Source: Dyella sp. GSA-30 (GTDB lineage: Bacteria > Pseudomonadota > Gammaproteobacteria > Xanthomonadales > Rhodanobacteraceae). From it: a stretch of 64,000 nucleotides of DNA. Positions 57,000-64,000 of the stretch are shown piece after piece. The stretch covers positions 4,193,524 to 4,257,523 of the forward strand of contig NZ_AP027042.1 in NCBI RefSeq assembly GCF_027924605.1, written 5' to 3'. The translations under genes were made by a program, and so were the position numbers. A model generated the notes under the pieces. That model had not been told where the DNA came from. It saw only the letters and a list, made by a program, of their open reading frames with translations, and searched no databases. Within the stretch, counting starts at the first letter, position 1; every line of letters begins with the position of its first letter.

Positions 57000-57446
57000 T
57001 CAACGCGAGTCGACCCCATGCGTCACGCTATCGTCCTGCAGAAACTGCAACACCACGCGCCTTTGAGAACGCAATTCCCCAGCCGTCGTCGTCCGGACCT
57101 TGAGCGACCTGGCCATCGCTTCACGCGTCACGGCAGTCGGAGTCCTGCGGCGGGTCAAACTGCCGTAACGCAGGCGGTTATAGCCGGACCATAGCAGCGT
57201 AATGACAGCGCACACCGCAGCGATAAACAGAATGCTGACAAGATCATGCCAACCCTTGCCGTGCTCCCGCACGACCAGCTCGATATAGCCGTTGCGCAAC
57301 CCCGCCGACCAGGCGACCAGCGTAATCATCGGCAACCACAGCACACCCCAGACAAGCCAGGCCACAAACGTAATCAATGCGAAGAACGCATTGCGTGCGT
57401 GGCGTGGCCGGGTCTGCCGCTGGATCAGGATCGCTTCGGCTCTCAT
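57000..57446 (-). CDS. pgaD: PgaD-like subunit of poly-N-acetylglucosamine synthase
   Basis: A 148-residue membrane protein with two hydrophobic segments ('NAFFALITFVAWLVWGVLWL' and 'LVSILFIAAVCAVITLLWSG') and a basic cytosolic tail ('RRRTPTAVTREAMARSLKV'). This size and layout fit PgaD, the small partner of PgaC that takes part in c-di-GMP binding at the PgaC-PgaD interface. It overlaps the pgaC stop by 4 bases (ATGA). Assignment relies mainly on operon position. Confidence 0.85.
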   Translation of the reverse strand: MRAEAILIQRQTRPRHARNAFFALITFVAWLVWGVLWLPMITLVAWSAGLRNGYIELVVREHGKGWHDLVSILFIAAVCAVITLLWSGYNRLRYGSLTRRRTPTAVTREAMARSLKVRTTTAGELRSQRRVVLQFLQDDSVTHGVDSR

Positions 57447-58690
57447 CGCACACCCCGGTCCGGACTGACCCAGACAGCTCGCGTACCCTTGCGCTTGAGC
57501 AGCGCCTTGGGCAGCGCGACTACGGTGGTTGCCGCGCTGATGATCCAGTAGGCCAGTGGGTACCAGATCATCCAGTAGTAGTTGCGCCCGACGCGCGCCT
57601 CGTAACGACGATCGATCAGGCTGCTGATGGCGAACTGGATCAGGCAGACGATACCCAGCATCACGCCATGCCATTGCGGGAAGAGCGTCGCGACGTAAAG
57701 GTAGGGCGGCATGGGAATGAACAAACCAAGCATCCACAGCGCAACGATGCCAAGCATCGAATAGGCCCACAGCACGCTGAGCAGGTACTCCATGGCGACG
57801 AACCACTTTCTGCGCTTGCGCCAGCTAAGCAGATCGCCGGCATAACGCAGGATCACCTCCACCCCGCCCTGTGCCCAGCGCAAACGCTGCTTCCACAGCC
57901 CACGCAAGGTTTCGGGCATGAGGATCCAGCAGATCGCATTGGGTTCGTAGCGGATATCCCATGAACGCATCTGCAAGCGCCAACTGATGTCGATATCTTC
58001 GGTCACCATGTCAGTGCTCCAGTAACCGACATCGTGCAGCGCACTCTTTCGAAAGCAGGCAATCACGCCCGATACCGTGAAGACGCGTCCGTATACCCGC
58101 TGCGCACGCTTGATCAGACCAATGATCGACGAGAACTCGCCAACCTGCAGCTTGCCCAGCAACGTGGACCGGTTGCGAATACGCGGGTTGCCCGTCACTG
58201 AACCCACGCGCGGAGAGCTGATCATATGCCGCATCAGCCAATGCGTGGCGTAGTCATCCAACAACGCATCGCCGTCGATGCAAACAAGAAACTCGCCCTT
58301 GGCGGCCATCGCAGCCATGCGCAGCCCCATCGCCTTGCCCTGATTGCTCGCGAAGTGAATGACACGAAGACGCGGAAATTCGTTCAGCAACGCATCCAGC
58401 TGCGCACCGGTGTCGTCGCTGGAGCCGTCGTTGACCGCGATGATTTCAAAATGCGGATACTTTTGCGCATCGAGTTGCGAAATGGTCTCCCTGACCTGCT
58501 CGCCTTCGTTGTGGCAGGGCACGATCAGCGTGACGAAGGGATAATCGCCAAGCTCCGGCGGCTTGACCCGTTGCGGCGATTTACGTTCCCAACGGAAGTA
58601 ATACACCAGGCTCCCGCTGATCCAGGCGAACGACATGATCAGCGGATAGTAGAACGCAAAATCGAATAGCCATGCGACGATGTCACGCAT
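57443..58690 (-). CDS. pgaC: Poly-beta-1,6-N-acetyl-D-glucosamine synthase PgaC
   Basis: A 415-residue family 2 glycosyltransferase, near the size of E. coli PgaC (441). Membrane segments flank a GT-A domain with 'VTLIVPCHNEGEQVRETISQ', the metal-binding 'VNDGSSDDTGAQ' and 'CIDGDALLDDYA', 'MVTEDIDISWRLQ' (catalytic Asp) and 'KQRLRWAQGGVEV' (QxxRW). It polymerises UDP-GlcNAc into PNAG across the inner membrane and depends on PgaD and c-di-GMP. Confidence 0.95.
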   Translation of the reverse strand: MRDIVAWLFDFAFYYPLIMSFAWISGSLVYYFRWERKSPQRVKPPELGDYPFVTLIVPCHNEGEQVRETISQLDAQKYPHFEIIAVNDGSSDDTGAQLDALLNEFPRLRVIHFASNQGKAMGLRMAAMAAKGEFLVCIDGDALLDDYATHWLMRHMISSPRVGSVTGNPRIRNRSTLLGKLQVGEFSSIIGLIKRAQRVYGRVFTVSGVIACFRKSALHDVGYWSTDMVTEDIDISWRLQMRSWDIRYEPNAICWILMPETLRGLWKQRLRWAQGGVEVILRYAGDLLSWRKRRKWFVAMEYLLSVLWAYSMLGIVALWMLGLFIPMPPYLYVATLFPQWHGVMLGIVCLIQFAISSLIDRRYEARVGRNYYWMIWYPLAYWIISAATTVVALPKALLKRKGTRAVWVSPDRGVR

Positions 58691-58699
58691 GAAACGTCC

Positions 58700-60589
58700 T
58701 CATGGTTCCGGGTAGGGGTACGTGGCTGCCGAGATATACGGCCGAATCGCTTCCAGTGTGGGACGATCGATCACGAAGTCATCGGGGTAATACGCGATAT
58801 GTCGCGCTCCTTTGGCGAGCAGCAGACGCATGCGCGCGCCCATGGTTTTCTCGGGCACAGGTTTTCCGCTGCGCCAGTCGACCGCGGCCAGCTCGAAGAC
58901 AGTGCGTTCCATCGCGCCGGGCTGCGCCGCCACGGCGGTGGCGAGTCGTTCGAACCATGCGTCGCTCGCGCGCTCCTGGTCCAGCTGAGGCATGGCCATC
59001 AGGCCGGTGTAGTCATAGGCGGCGTTGAACGCCGCCAGGTTCTGCGCAAACCATGCCTCCGAGCGTGGATCGAGCACAGGCCGCGCATACAGATTTCGCG
59101 CGGTGAGCGCCTGCGGATGCCACTGGCGAACGCGACGGGTCAGCTCATCGGTGAAAGCGATCAGATACTGCGTGCGCTGGCCTGGCGTGCTGCCGGCCCA
59201 TGGGCCCAACACGTCCGTATCCCGGATATAGGCATCGTCCGAAAACAGAATGCCGTCCAGCGGCGCCTGCATCGCCAGATCCTCGTAGACGTCACCGATC
59301 GTTTCGCGAACGCGCGCGTCCCACGGCGCCAGCCGATAATGGTCCTTGTCCTTGCTGCCATGGCCGAGCGCGGGCAACGCCGCTGCGTCGGGAAGGTGAA
59401 AGGCCAATACCGGCATCCACGCATACACCTGAACCTCGGCGCGCGTATGCAACTGCCACGACACGCGCGAGAACAGGTCCGCGCGCATCGGCAGATGCCG
59501 ATTAGGAAAATACACCGCATCGGCCACCCCATCCCCATCGGGGTCGGCATAGGCTTGCAACCAGACCTGGGTGGGGCGCAGGCGTTTGATGCGCTCCAAC
59601 AACGCGGAGAGATTCTTCTCCTGTTGCTGCGGATCCTTGTCGTAGACGTAGTCGAGATCGACTTGCACGATACGCTGGGCTTCGCGCTGCCTGCGTTGGT
59701 AGATCAGTGCCGCCAATCCATCCGTGCCGATGTTGTCGGCCACCAGCAAGCGCGCAATGGTGCCGTCGGCAATCGGTCGATCTGTCGCCAGGCTCAGCGA
59801 AACATCCAGGCCGACGGCTTTGGCTTGCGCCACCGCAATCTGGCTATAGGCGCCATAGGGCCACACGATGGCACGCGGCCGTCGGCCGGTCTCATGCTCT
59901 ATTTCATCCGCGCTTCGTTGGAGATCGTCATGAATACGCGCGCGGTACGCCGCCACATCCGCATAGTGTTGCCGGGCAGGATCGTAGCCAAGGCTGACCA
60001 CGGCCGGCATCTGGTTGTCCTGTGGGTTGGCATCGATCCCATGGTGAAGATCGTAGGTGTGCGAGGCCAGCTCCACCAGGCCGGACGACTGCATCTCACG
60101 CACCTGCGCCCAACTGACAAAACATTCATGCCCGCAAAGCGTGCCGTTGTAGTCGAAGCGCTGGCCCTCGGGCAAATCCATCCAGGAGCCTTCGAGCGCG
60201 AAAAGCGCCGGATAGCCATAGGCCTGCAATAGCGGATACACATGCGTGTAGAAGCTGACCAGCCCGTCGTCAAAGGTCAGCAGCACCGCCTTGGCGGGCA
60301 ACGCACGCCTTCCCTGCCGGGCGGCGACCACATCGTCCAGACTGACCATATGAAAGCCGTTGGCGCGCAGCCAGTCGAAATGCGCAATCAGATGATCCGT
60401 ACTGATCGCAGTGCTGTCCTTGGGTCCGGCGTCGCGAATGTCGTCACGCACGTCGTGATAGTTGAGAACAATCACGTCGGATGCAGCGTTCTGGACTGGC
60501 ACAACCGCAGCCGGAGTCTCCGCATCGGCCAGCGTCGCCAGGAACCATAATGAAATCGCTACGAAAGCGAATATCGCAATCCGGCGCAC
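58700..60589 (-). CDS. pgaB: Poly-beta-1,6-N-acetyl-D-glucosamine N-deacetylase PgaB
   Basis: A 629-residue periplasmic protein (E. coli 672). The N-terminal CE4 deacetylase domain shows 'VIVLNYHDVRDDIRD' and 'KAVLLTFDDGLVSFYTHVYP' (catalytic/metal Asp pair) and 'LVELASHTYDLHHG' (metal His pair). The C-terminal domain ('QVDLDYVYDKDPQQQEKNLS', 'DGILFSDDAYIRDTDVLG') is the GH153-type hydrolase part. The signal sequence ('IFAFVAISLWFLATLADAE') has no Cys, so unlike E. coli PgaB it does not seem to be a lipoprotein. Confidence 0.94.
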   Translation of the reverse strand: MRRIAIFAFVAISLWFLATLADAETPAAVVPVQNAASDVIVLNYHDVRDDIRDAGPKDSTAISTDHLIAHFDWLRANGFHMVSLDDVVAARQGRRALPAKAVLLTFDDGLVSFYTHVYPLLQAYGYPALFALEGSWMDLPEGQRFDYNGTLCGHECFVSWAQVREMQSSGLVELASHTYDLHHGIDANPQDNQMPAVVSLGYDPARQHYADVAAYRARIHDDLQRSADEIEHETGRRPRAIVWPYGAYSQIAVAQAKAVGLDVSLSLATDRPIADGTIARLLVADNIGTDGLAALIYQRRQREAQRIVQVDLDYVYDKDPQQQEKNLSALLERIKRLRPTQVWLQAYADPDGDGVADAVYFPNRHLPMRADLFSRVSWQLHTRAEVQVYAWMPVLAFHLPDAAALPALGHGSKDKDHYRLAPWDARVRETIGDVYEDLAMQAPLDGILFSDDAYIRDTDVLGPWAGSTPGQRTQYLIAFTDELTRRVRQWHPQALTARNLYARPVLDPRSEAWFAQNLAAFNAAYDYTGLMAMPQLDQERASDAWFERLATAVAAQPGAMERTVFELAAVDWRSGKPVPEKTMGARMRLLLAKGARHIAYYPDDFVIDRPTLEAIRPYISAATYPYPEP

Positions 60590-60592
60590 GCG

Positions 60593-62680
60593 TCATTCTC
60601 CCCAATGCATTTTCAAATCGAGCGTGACACGCGTTTCGCGCCTGCCCGCATACGGTTGGCTCGCCCATCCGAGGCTCCATCCATAAGTGCGCCCGCCTCG
60701 CGGCGTAAACACCTGTCCGTACTGGATGCTTGCCATCCAGCCGCTTTGATAAGAGCGCTCTTGATAAGTACCTACTGCAACATCGATCTGTTGCCGCCAT
60801 TGCGTCTCGTAGTGCTGGTACAGGGCGCTTTTCAGCCGGCCAGAAAGCGTGGCCCAACGCGCACGCGAAGGGCTGTAGTACGACACCGAGCTGAGGTCGT
60901 TGCGGGTTTGCCCGAGCTCCAGCCCGCCATCTAGCGTAAAGAAGGCTGCCGTATGCAGCCGCTGTTGCAAGTCGACCTGCCAATCGGTGCGCCGGTTATG
61001 GTCAGTGAAGCGGCTGCGTGTCGCATCGATGCCGACCGAGGTCAGCTCGCTGGCGCGCCAACGCACATCCGCATTCCACGTCGTTGCCGTGACGCCGTAA
61101 TAACCGGCCTGGAGCGGTACCGTCGTGTCACCCTTATTGCTCCATGCCAGGCCAAACAACCAGTAGTCGTTGGCGTTCCAGCGAACACCGCTTTCCCATG
61201 CCGTCCCATGCGCCTGCCCGGCCACGCCCGGCAGCAACTGCATATAGGCCTCCAGGTCGCGCATATAAAAACGTGCGCCGAGCCCGGCACGGTCGCGTTG
61301 TGCATGCCCTTCTTCGAGCGAAGCATCGGCCAGCTGGGCGAGCGCGTAGATGCGCCAGTGATCGTCGAACAAGGGACTCTGCAGGGTCGCCTGCGTCTCG
61401 TGGTCGTCATTGCCGAAACGGATCGCGCCGCCCTGCCCGCGCTCGTGTTCGAGGTCGAACTGCCAGCCGCGCTGACGATCCCATTCGCGGCGCGTTTCGA
61501 TCACCTGCTGATCGCGCGGCATGACTTGCTCGACATCACGCAAGGCAGGTTCGACCGGCGCAAAGTCGCCGATATCGCGCCAGGCATCGATGGCTCCAAG
61601 CCGTGCGCCCATGTCTTCCGGATCGAGACCGGCCGCGATCGTATCGGCATCCTCCGATCTGCGCGGCCAACCGCGCGCACGCTGCACCTTGGCCCATTCG
61701 CGCCAATAAGTAGCATTGGCCGGAGCGCGCGATACCAGTCCCTCCACACGTTGCGATGCATCTGCCAGCAGTTCCAGATAAAGCCGTGCCTGGGCAGCAC
61801 TCAGCTCCGCCTCACTACGGTGCGGATTGGGAACTGGCTTGGACGATCCCGGCGAAGGCAGCCACGCGGGTTGGCTGCTCGACATCGTGTCGATCAGGGC
61901 GAGCGCGTCCCTGGGCCGCCCCGCCTCCAGATACGCGTGCATCAATCCGATCCTCGGATCGGTTTCCGACTCCGCATAGACGCCCGGATGATTGTGTATG
62001 GCTTGTTCGAACAGCGGTATGGCCGCTTCAGGACGGCGTACGTCCAGCAACGCATTAGCCACGGCTGTCTGCGCATACGCGGGAACCGCTTGACCGGATT
62101 GACGCATGCGGTCGAACTCGTGCGCGGCATCGGAGTTTCGTTGTGCCTGCGCATAGGCCATCAAGCGATCGGCCGCAAGTCGCTCGTCCAGTCCCGGAAT
62201 ACGCGAGTCATAGTGTTCCGCTGTCAGTTGCAGACTCTGTACGGCGCGGTCGGCTTCGACGTAAGGGCGGCGGGGATTTTCGTTGACCCAGGCGGCCCAT
62301 GTGGTCTGATGTGCCGCGGCATTTGCTTCCAGACGCGCCATCTCGTCGGGTGCAAGCGCCGGATCCAGCGAACGAGCAAGTTGCAGGGCCTGCGTCGCGG
62401 CGCCCAGGTCCGACAATAGACGCACACGCAGCAGCTTCGCCGCCGGATCGTCCGGCCAGCGCTGCAGGACGGCCTGGCATGCAGACAGTGCTTCGATGCG
62501 GCGCCCTTGCGTTTGCAATTCGCGAGCATGAGCGAGCACGGCGTCGCGCGAGGCTGGCGCAACGACGGCGGCTGCATCTGCGGCTCGGCAGAATGTACTG
62601 CTACCGAACAGCACGGCCATGGATACGGCCAGGCCCAAGCGACAGGCGATCGGTTTAGAACGTGGTGCAACAACGGTCAT
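60593..62680 (-). CDS. pgaA: Poly-beta-1,6-GlcNAc export porin PgaA
   Basis: A 695-residue outer-membrane protein (E. coli 807). A signal peptide ('GLAVSMAVLFGSSTFCRA') is followed by helical TPR-type repeats ('AHARELQTQGRRIEALSACQ', 'PEAAIPLFEQAIHNHPGVYA') in the first half and a beta-barrel half ('WRIYALAQLADASLEEGHAQ', 'YGWSLGWASQPYAGRRETRV'), ending 'TLDLKMHWGE'. It exports deacetylated PNAG. I placed the start at 62680 (MTVVAPRSKP) because the signal peptide begins there; the frame stays open for 96 more residues. Confidence 0.92.
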   Translation of the reverse strand: MTVVAPRSKPIACRLGLAVSMAVLFGSSTFCRAADAAAVVAPASRDAVLAHARELQTQGRRIEALSACQAVLQRWPDDPAAKLLRVRLLSDLGAATQALQLARSLDPALAPDEMARLEANAAAHQTTWAAWVNENPRRPYVEADRAVQSLQLTAEHYDSRIPGLDERLAADRLMAYAQAQRNSDAAHEFDRMRQSGQAVPAYAQTAVANALLDVRRPEAAIPLFEQAIHNHPGVYAESETDPRIGLMHAYLEAGRPRDALALIDTMSSSQPAWLPSPGSSKPVPNPHRSEAELSAAQARLYLELLADASQRVEGLVSRAPANATYWREWAKVQRARGWPRRSEDADTIAAGLDPEDMGARLGAIDAWRDIGDFAPVEPALRDVEQVMPRDQQVIETRREWDRQRGWQFDLEHERGQGGAIRFGNDDHETQATLQSPLFDDHWRIYALAQLADASLEEGHAQRDRAGLGARFYMRDLEAYMQLLPGVAGQAHGTAWESGVRWNANDYWLFGLAWSNKGDTTVPLQAGYYGVTATTWNADVRWRASELTSVGIDATRSRFTDHNRRTDWQVDLQQRLHTAAFFTLDGGLELGQTRNDLSSVSYYSPSRARWATLSGRLKSALYQHYETQWRQQIDVAVGTYQERSYQSGWMASIQYGQVFTPRGGRTYGWSLGWASQPYAGRRETRVTLDLKMHWGE

Positions 62681-62770
62681 GCGAGTACGACGTCCATGGC
62701 TAAAGTTCTGCGGCACGACCGCAGATGTTTTCGCTGTGTTGATGGTGCGCAGCGCCTGCGCGGCATCAAG

Positions 62771-62791
62771 GCCGGGCCGAATCGGCCCGGC
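62771..62791. terminator. GC-rich hairpin between the cyclase and pgaA
   Basis: GCCGGGCCGA A TCGGCCCGGC is a perfect 10-base-pair palindrome 9 bases after the cyclase stop codon and ~90 bases before the pgaA start. No T-run follows on the transcribed strand, so it could be a partial terminator or attenuator controlling read-through into the pga operon. Confidence 0.55.
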
Positions 62792-62799
62792 ATCCCTGG

Positions 62800-63954
62800 C
62801 TAGGGACGGTGCGTCGAGGGATGGGCACAGACGGTATTGCGGCCCTGCGCCTTGGCGGTGTACAGCGCGCGATCGGCCTGGCCGAGCAGCTCGCTGCGCT
62901 GCTGCGCCACGCTCGCCTTGCGCGTGAAGTCGTCGAACGTCGCCACGCCGATGCTCAACGTGACGCATCCATACGGACTGGTTGGATGCTTCAGCTGCAG
63001 GTTACGGACCTCCTGCAATGCATTGAGTGCGATACGCAGCCCATGCGCGGCACCGGTGCCCGGCAACACCGCCATGAACTCTTCGCCACCGTAGCGGCCC
63101 ATCACATCGCTGCTGCGCCGCATGACCTGGCGCAACTGCTTGGCGATGGCACGCAGGCATTGATCGCCCTGCAGATGCCCGACGTGATCGTTGTAATCCT
63201 TGAACATGTCCACGTCGATCATCAAGACCGACAACGGCGTCGCATCCTGGACGGAACGACGAAGCTGCTGATCGATCGCCTCGTCGATGTGACGGCGGTT
63301 GGGCAGCCCGGTGAGATGGTCGTGGCTGGCGTGGAACTGCCAGCGACGATGATTTTTTTCCAGTACGCGCTCGGCCTGCTTGCGCGAGGTGATATCGACC
63401 AGCGTCGAGGTAAGCGCCAGCACCTGCCCATCGGAATTCTTCACCGGCTGAATCAGCTCGTGGAAGACACGTTCCTTCCAGGCAATTTCGCGATCGGCCA
63501 CCCTGAGCCCCGCATCGAGTACAGCCAGATCCTGACGCAATTGTGCAAGCGCGCCGGGCACGAAGTTTTCGACACGGTTGCCGATCAGTTGGGCCGGCTC
63601 CAGCTCATGGATGGCCGCGTAGGCGGTGTTGACCACGATGTAGCGGCCATCGCGACCGATCAGGCCGATCGGCATGGGAAAGGTGTCGTAAACCGCTTTC
63701 AAGGAAGCATCGAACAACAGCGTCCTGTCTTCGATCCAGCCTTCGCGTTGCCCGCTGGAGCCTTCACTGCGCGCCGCACGGTCGGACAGCGTCATCGCAC
63801 TCGGCGTGACCGGCTGCGTGCTCGCGGCGACATGCAGAGGCGTAGCCTTGCCGCCGTGGACGAGGTTATCGTTCTTGGTAGCAAGCACAGGTGTCGACGA
63901 GGCCACGAGGCGAATCGGCAGCGCGTCGTTCATTTGTCGATACATCTTTCTCAT
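62800..63954 (-). CDS. PAS-GGDEF diguanylate cyclase next to pga operon
   Basis: A 384-residue cytosolic protein from the ATG at 63954 (MRKMYRQMNDAL), which has AGGGGGAA just upstream; 63975 is an alternative. After a ~80-residue low-complexity leader there is a PAS domain ('DTFPMPIGLIGRDGRYIVVN', 'STLVDITSRKQAERVLEK') and a GGDEF domain ('SHDHLTGLPNRRHIDEAIDQ', 'GRYGGEEFMAVLPG'). The I-site RSSD lies five residues before GGEEF. E. coli has a cyclase gene (dgcT/ycdT) next to pgaABCD, and PgaCD needs c-di-GMP; this gene is most simply the local c-di-GMP source for PNAG production. Confidence 0.9.
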   Translation of the reverse strand: MRKMYRQMNDALPIRLVASSTPVLATKNDNLVHGGKATPLHVAASTQPVTPSAMTLSDRAARSEGSSGQREGWIEDRTLLFDASLKAVYDTFPMPIGLIGRDGRYIVVNTAYAAIHELEPAQLIGNRVENFVPGALAQLRQDLAVLDAGLRVADREIAWKERVFHELIQPVKNSDGQVLALTSTLVDITSRKQAERVLEKNHRRWQFHASHDHLTGLPNRRHIDEAIDQQLRRSVQDATPLSVLMIDVDMFKDYNDHVGHLQGDQCLRAIAKQLRQVMRRSSDVMGRYGGEEFMAVLPGTGAAHGLRIALNALQEVRNLQLKHPTSPYGCVTLSIGVATFDDFTRKASVAQQRSELLGQADRALYTAKAQGRNTVCAHPSTHRP

Positions 63955-64000
63955 TGCTTCCCCCTGGGTCGCCATGAATTCAAGTACGATCTTGAAGCCC

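Noticed and set aside
58799-62419. Long plus-strand frames opposite pgaB and pgaA
   Set aside because: They are shadows of the pga genes, with no ribosome sites or domains.

Overview
The window is 64 kb of GC-rich chromosomal DNA with no rRNA, tRNA, CRISPR, insertion sequence or phage gene that I can recognise. The gene families, the dense coding on both strands, the many diguanylate cyclases and the 'CTCACCCC…CTCTCCCC' inverted repeats together suggest a gammaproteobacterium of the order Xanthomonadales, most likely Rhodanobacteraceae (a Dyella/Luteibacter/Frateuria-like organism). That assignment is inference from gene content, not from a marker gene.

Layout. 1-12 kb: a truncated MHS-family transporter, aquaporin Z, a glyoxalase-fold protein, the EF-P lysine ligase EpmA, a DUF559 protein, NAD-dependent DNA ligase, Rnk, a DHA2 drug exporter, a CPA2 cation/proton antiporter and a CPD photolyase. 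11-15.7 kb: small stress-type proteins (KGG repeat, DUF4142, a proline-rich protein, a 50-residue DUF3309 protein, a receiver-like protein), a stand-alone LigD-type polymerase and a PhzF isomerase. 15.7-31.8 kb: an S9 peptidase, a TIM-barrel lyase paired with a diguanylate cyclase, a four-gene operon ending in PspA (two of its proteins are double YbjQ-domain proteins), an esterase, PssA, DUF427, GFA and GH43 proteins, hydrolases and an MFS carrier. 31.8-41 kb: a DUF1275 protein, a MarR/MFS pair with a likely operator, a chemoreceptor with a CheR-tether-like C terminus, a membrane diguanylate cyclase, an unrecognised 286-residue protein, a CadC-like regulator and a YceI protein.

41-43 kb holds the most striking locus. 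A gene for near-perfect eukaryotic ubiquitin (71 of 76 residues identical to human ubiquitin by my alignment), fused exactly at Met1 to a Sec signal peptide and ending exactly at Gly76, lies 25 bp downstream of a secreted six-repeat propeller-like protein on the same strand. No E1, E2, E3 or deubiquitinase is present in the window. I propose this pair as the candidate undescribed system: exported mature ubiquitin with a dedicated secreted partner.

43-48 kb: a reductase, an MFS exporter divergent from an AraC regulator, and an alpha/beta hydrolase. 47-56 kb: a complete MdtABC-TolC-like RND efflux operon. 57-64 kb: a pgaABCD operon for poly-N-acetylglucosamine with a PAS-GGDEF cyclase immediately upstream, a layout that fits c-di-GMP control of biofilm polysaccharide.

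Four copies of a ~140 bp inverted repeat sit against the 3' ends of genes and supply C-terminal codons or stop codons to some of them. Several convergent gene pairs are separated by strong hairpins.
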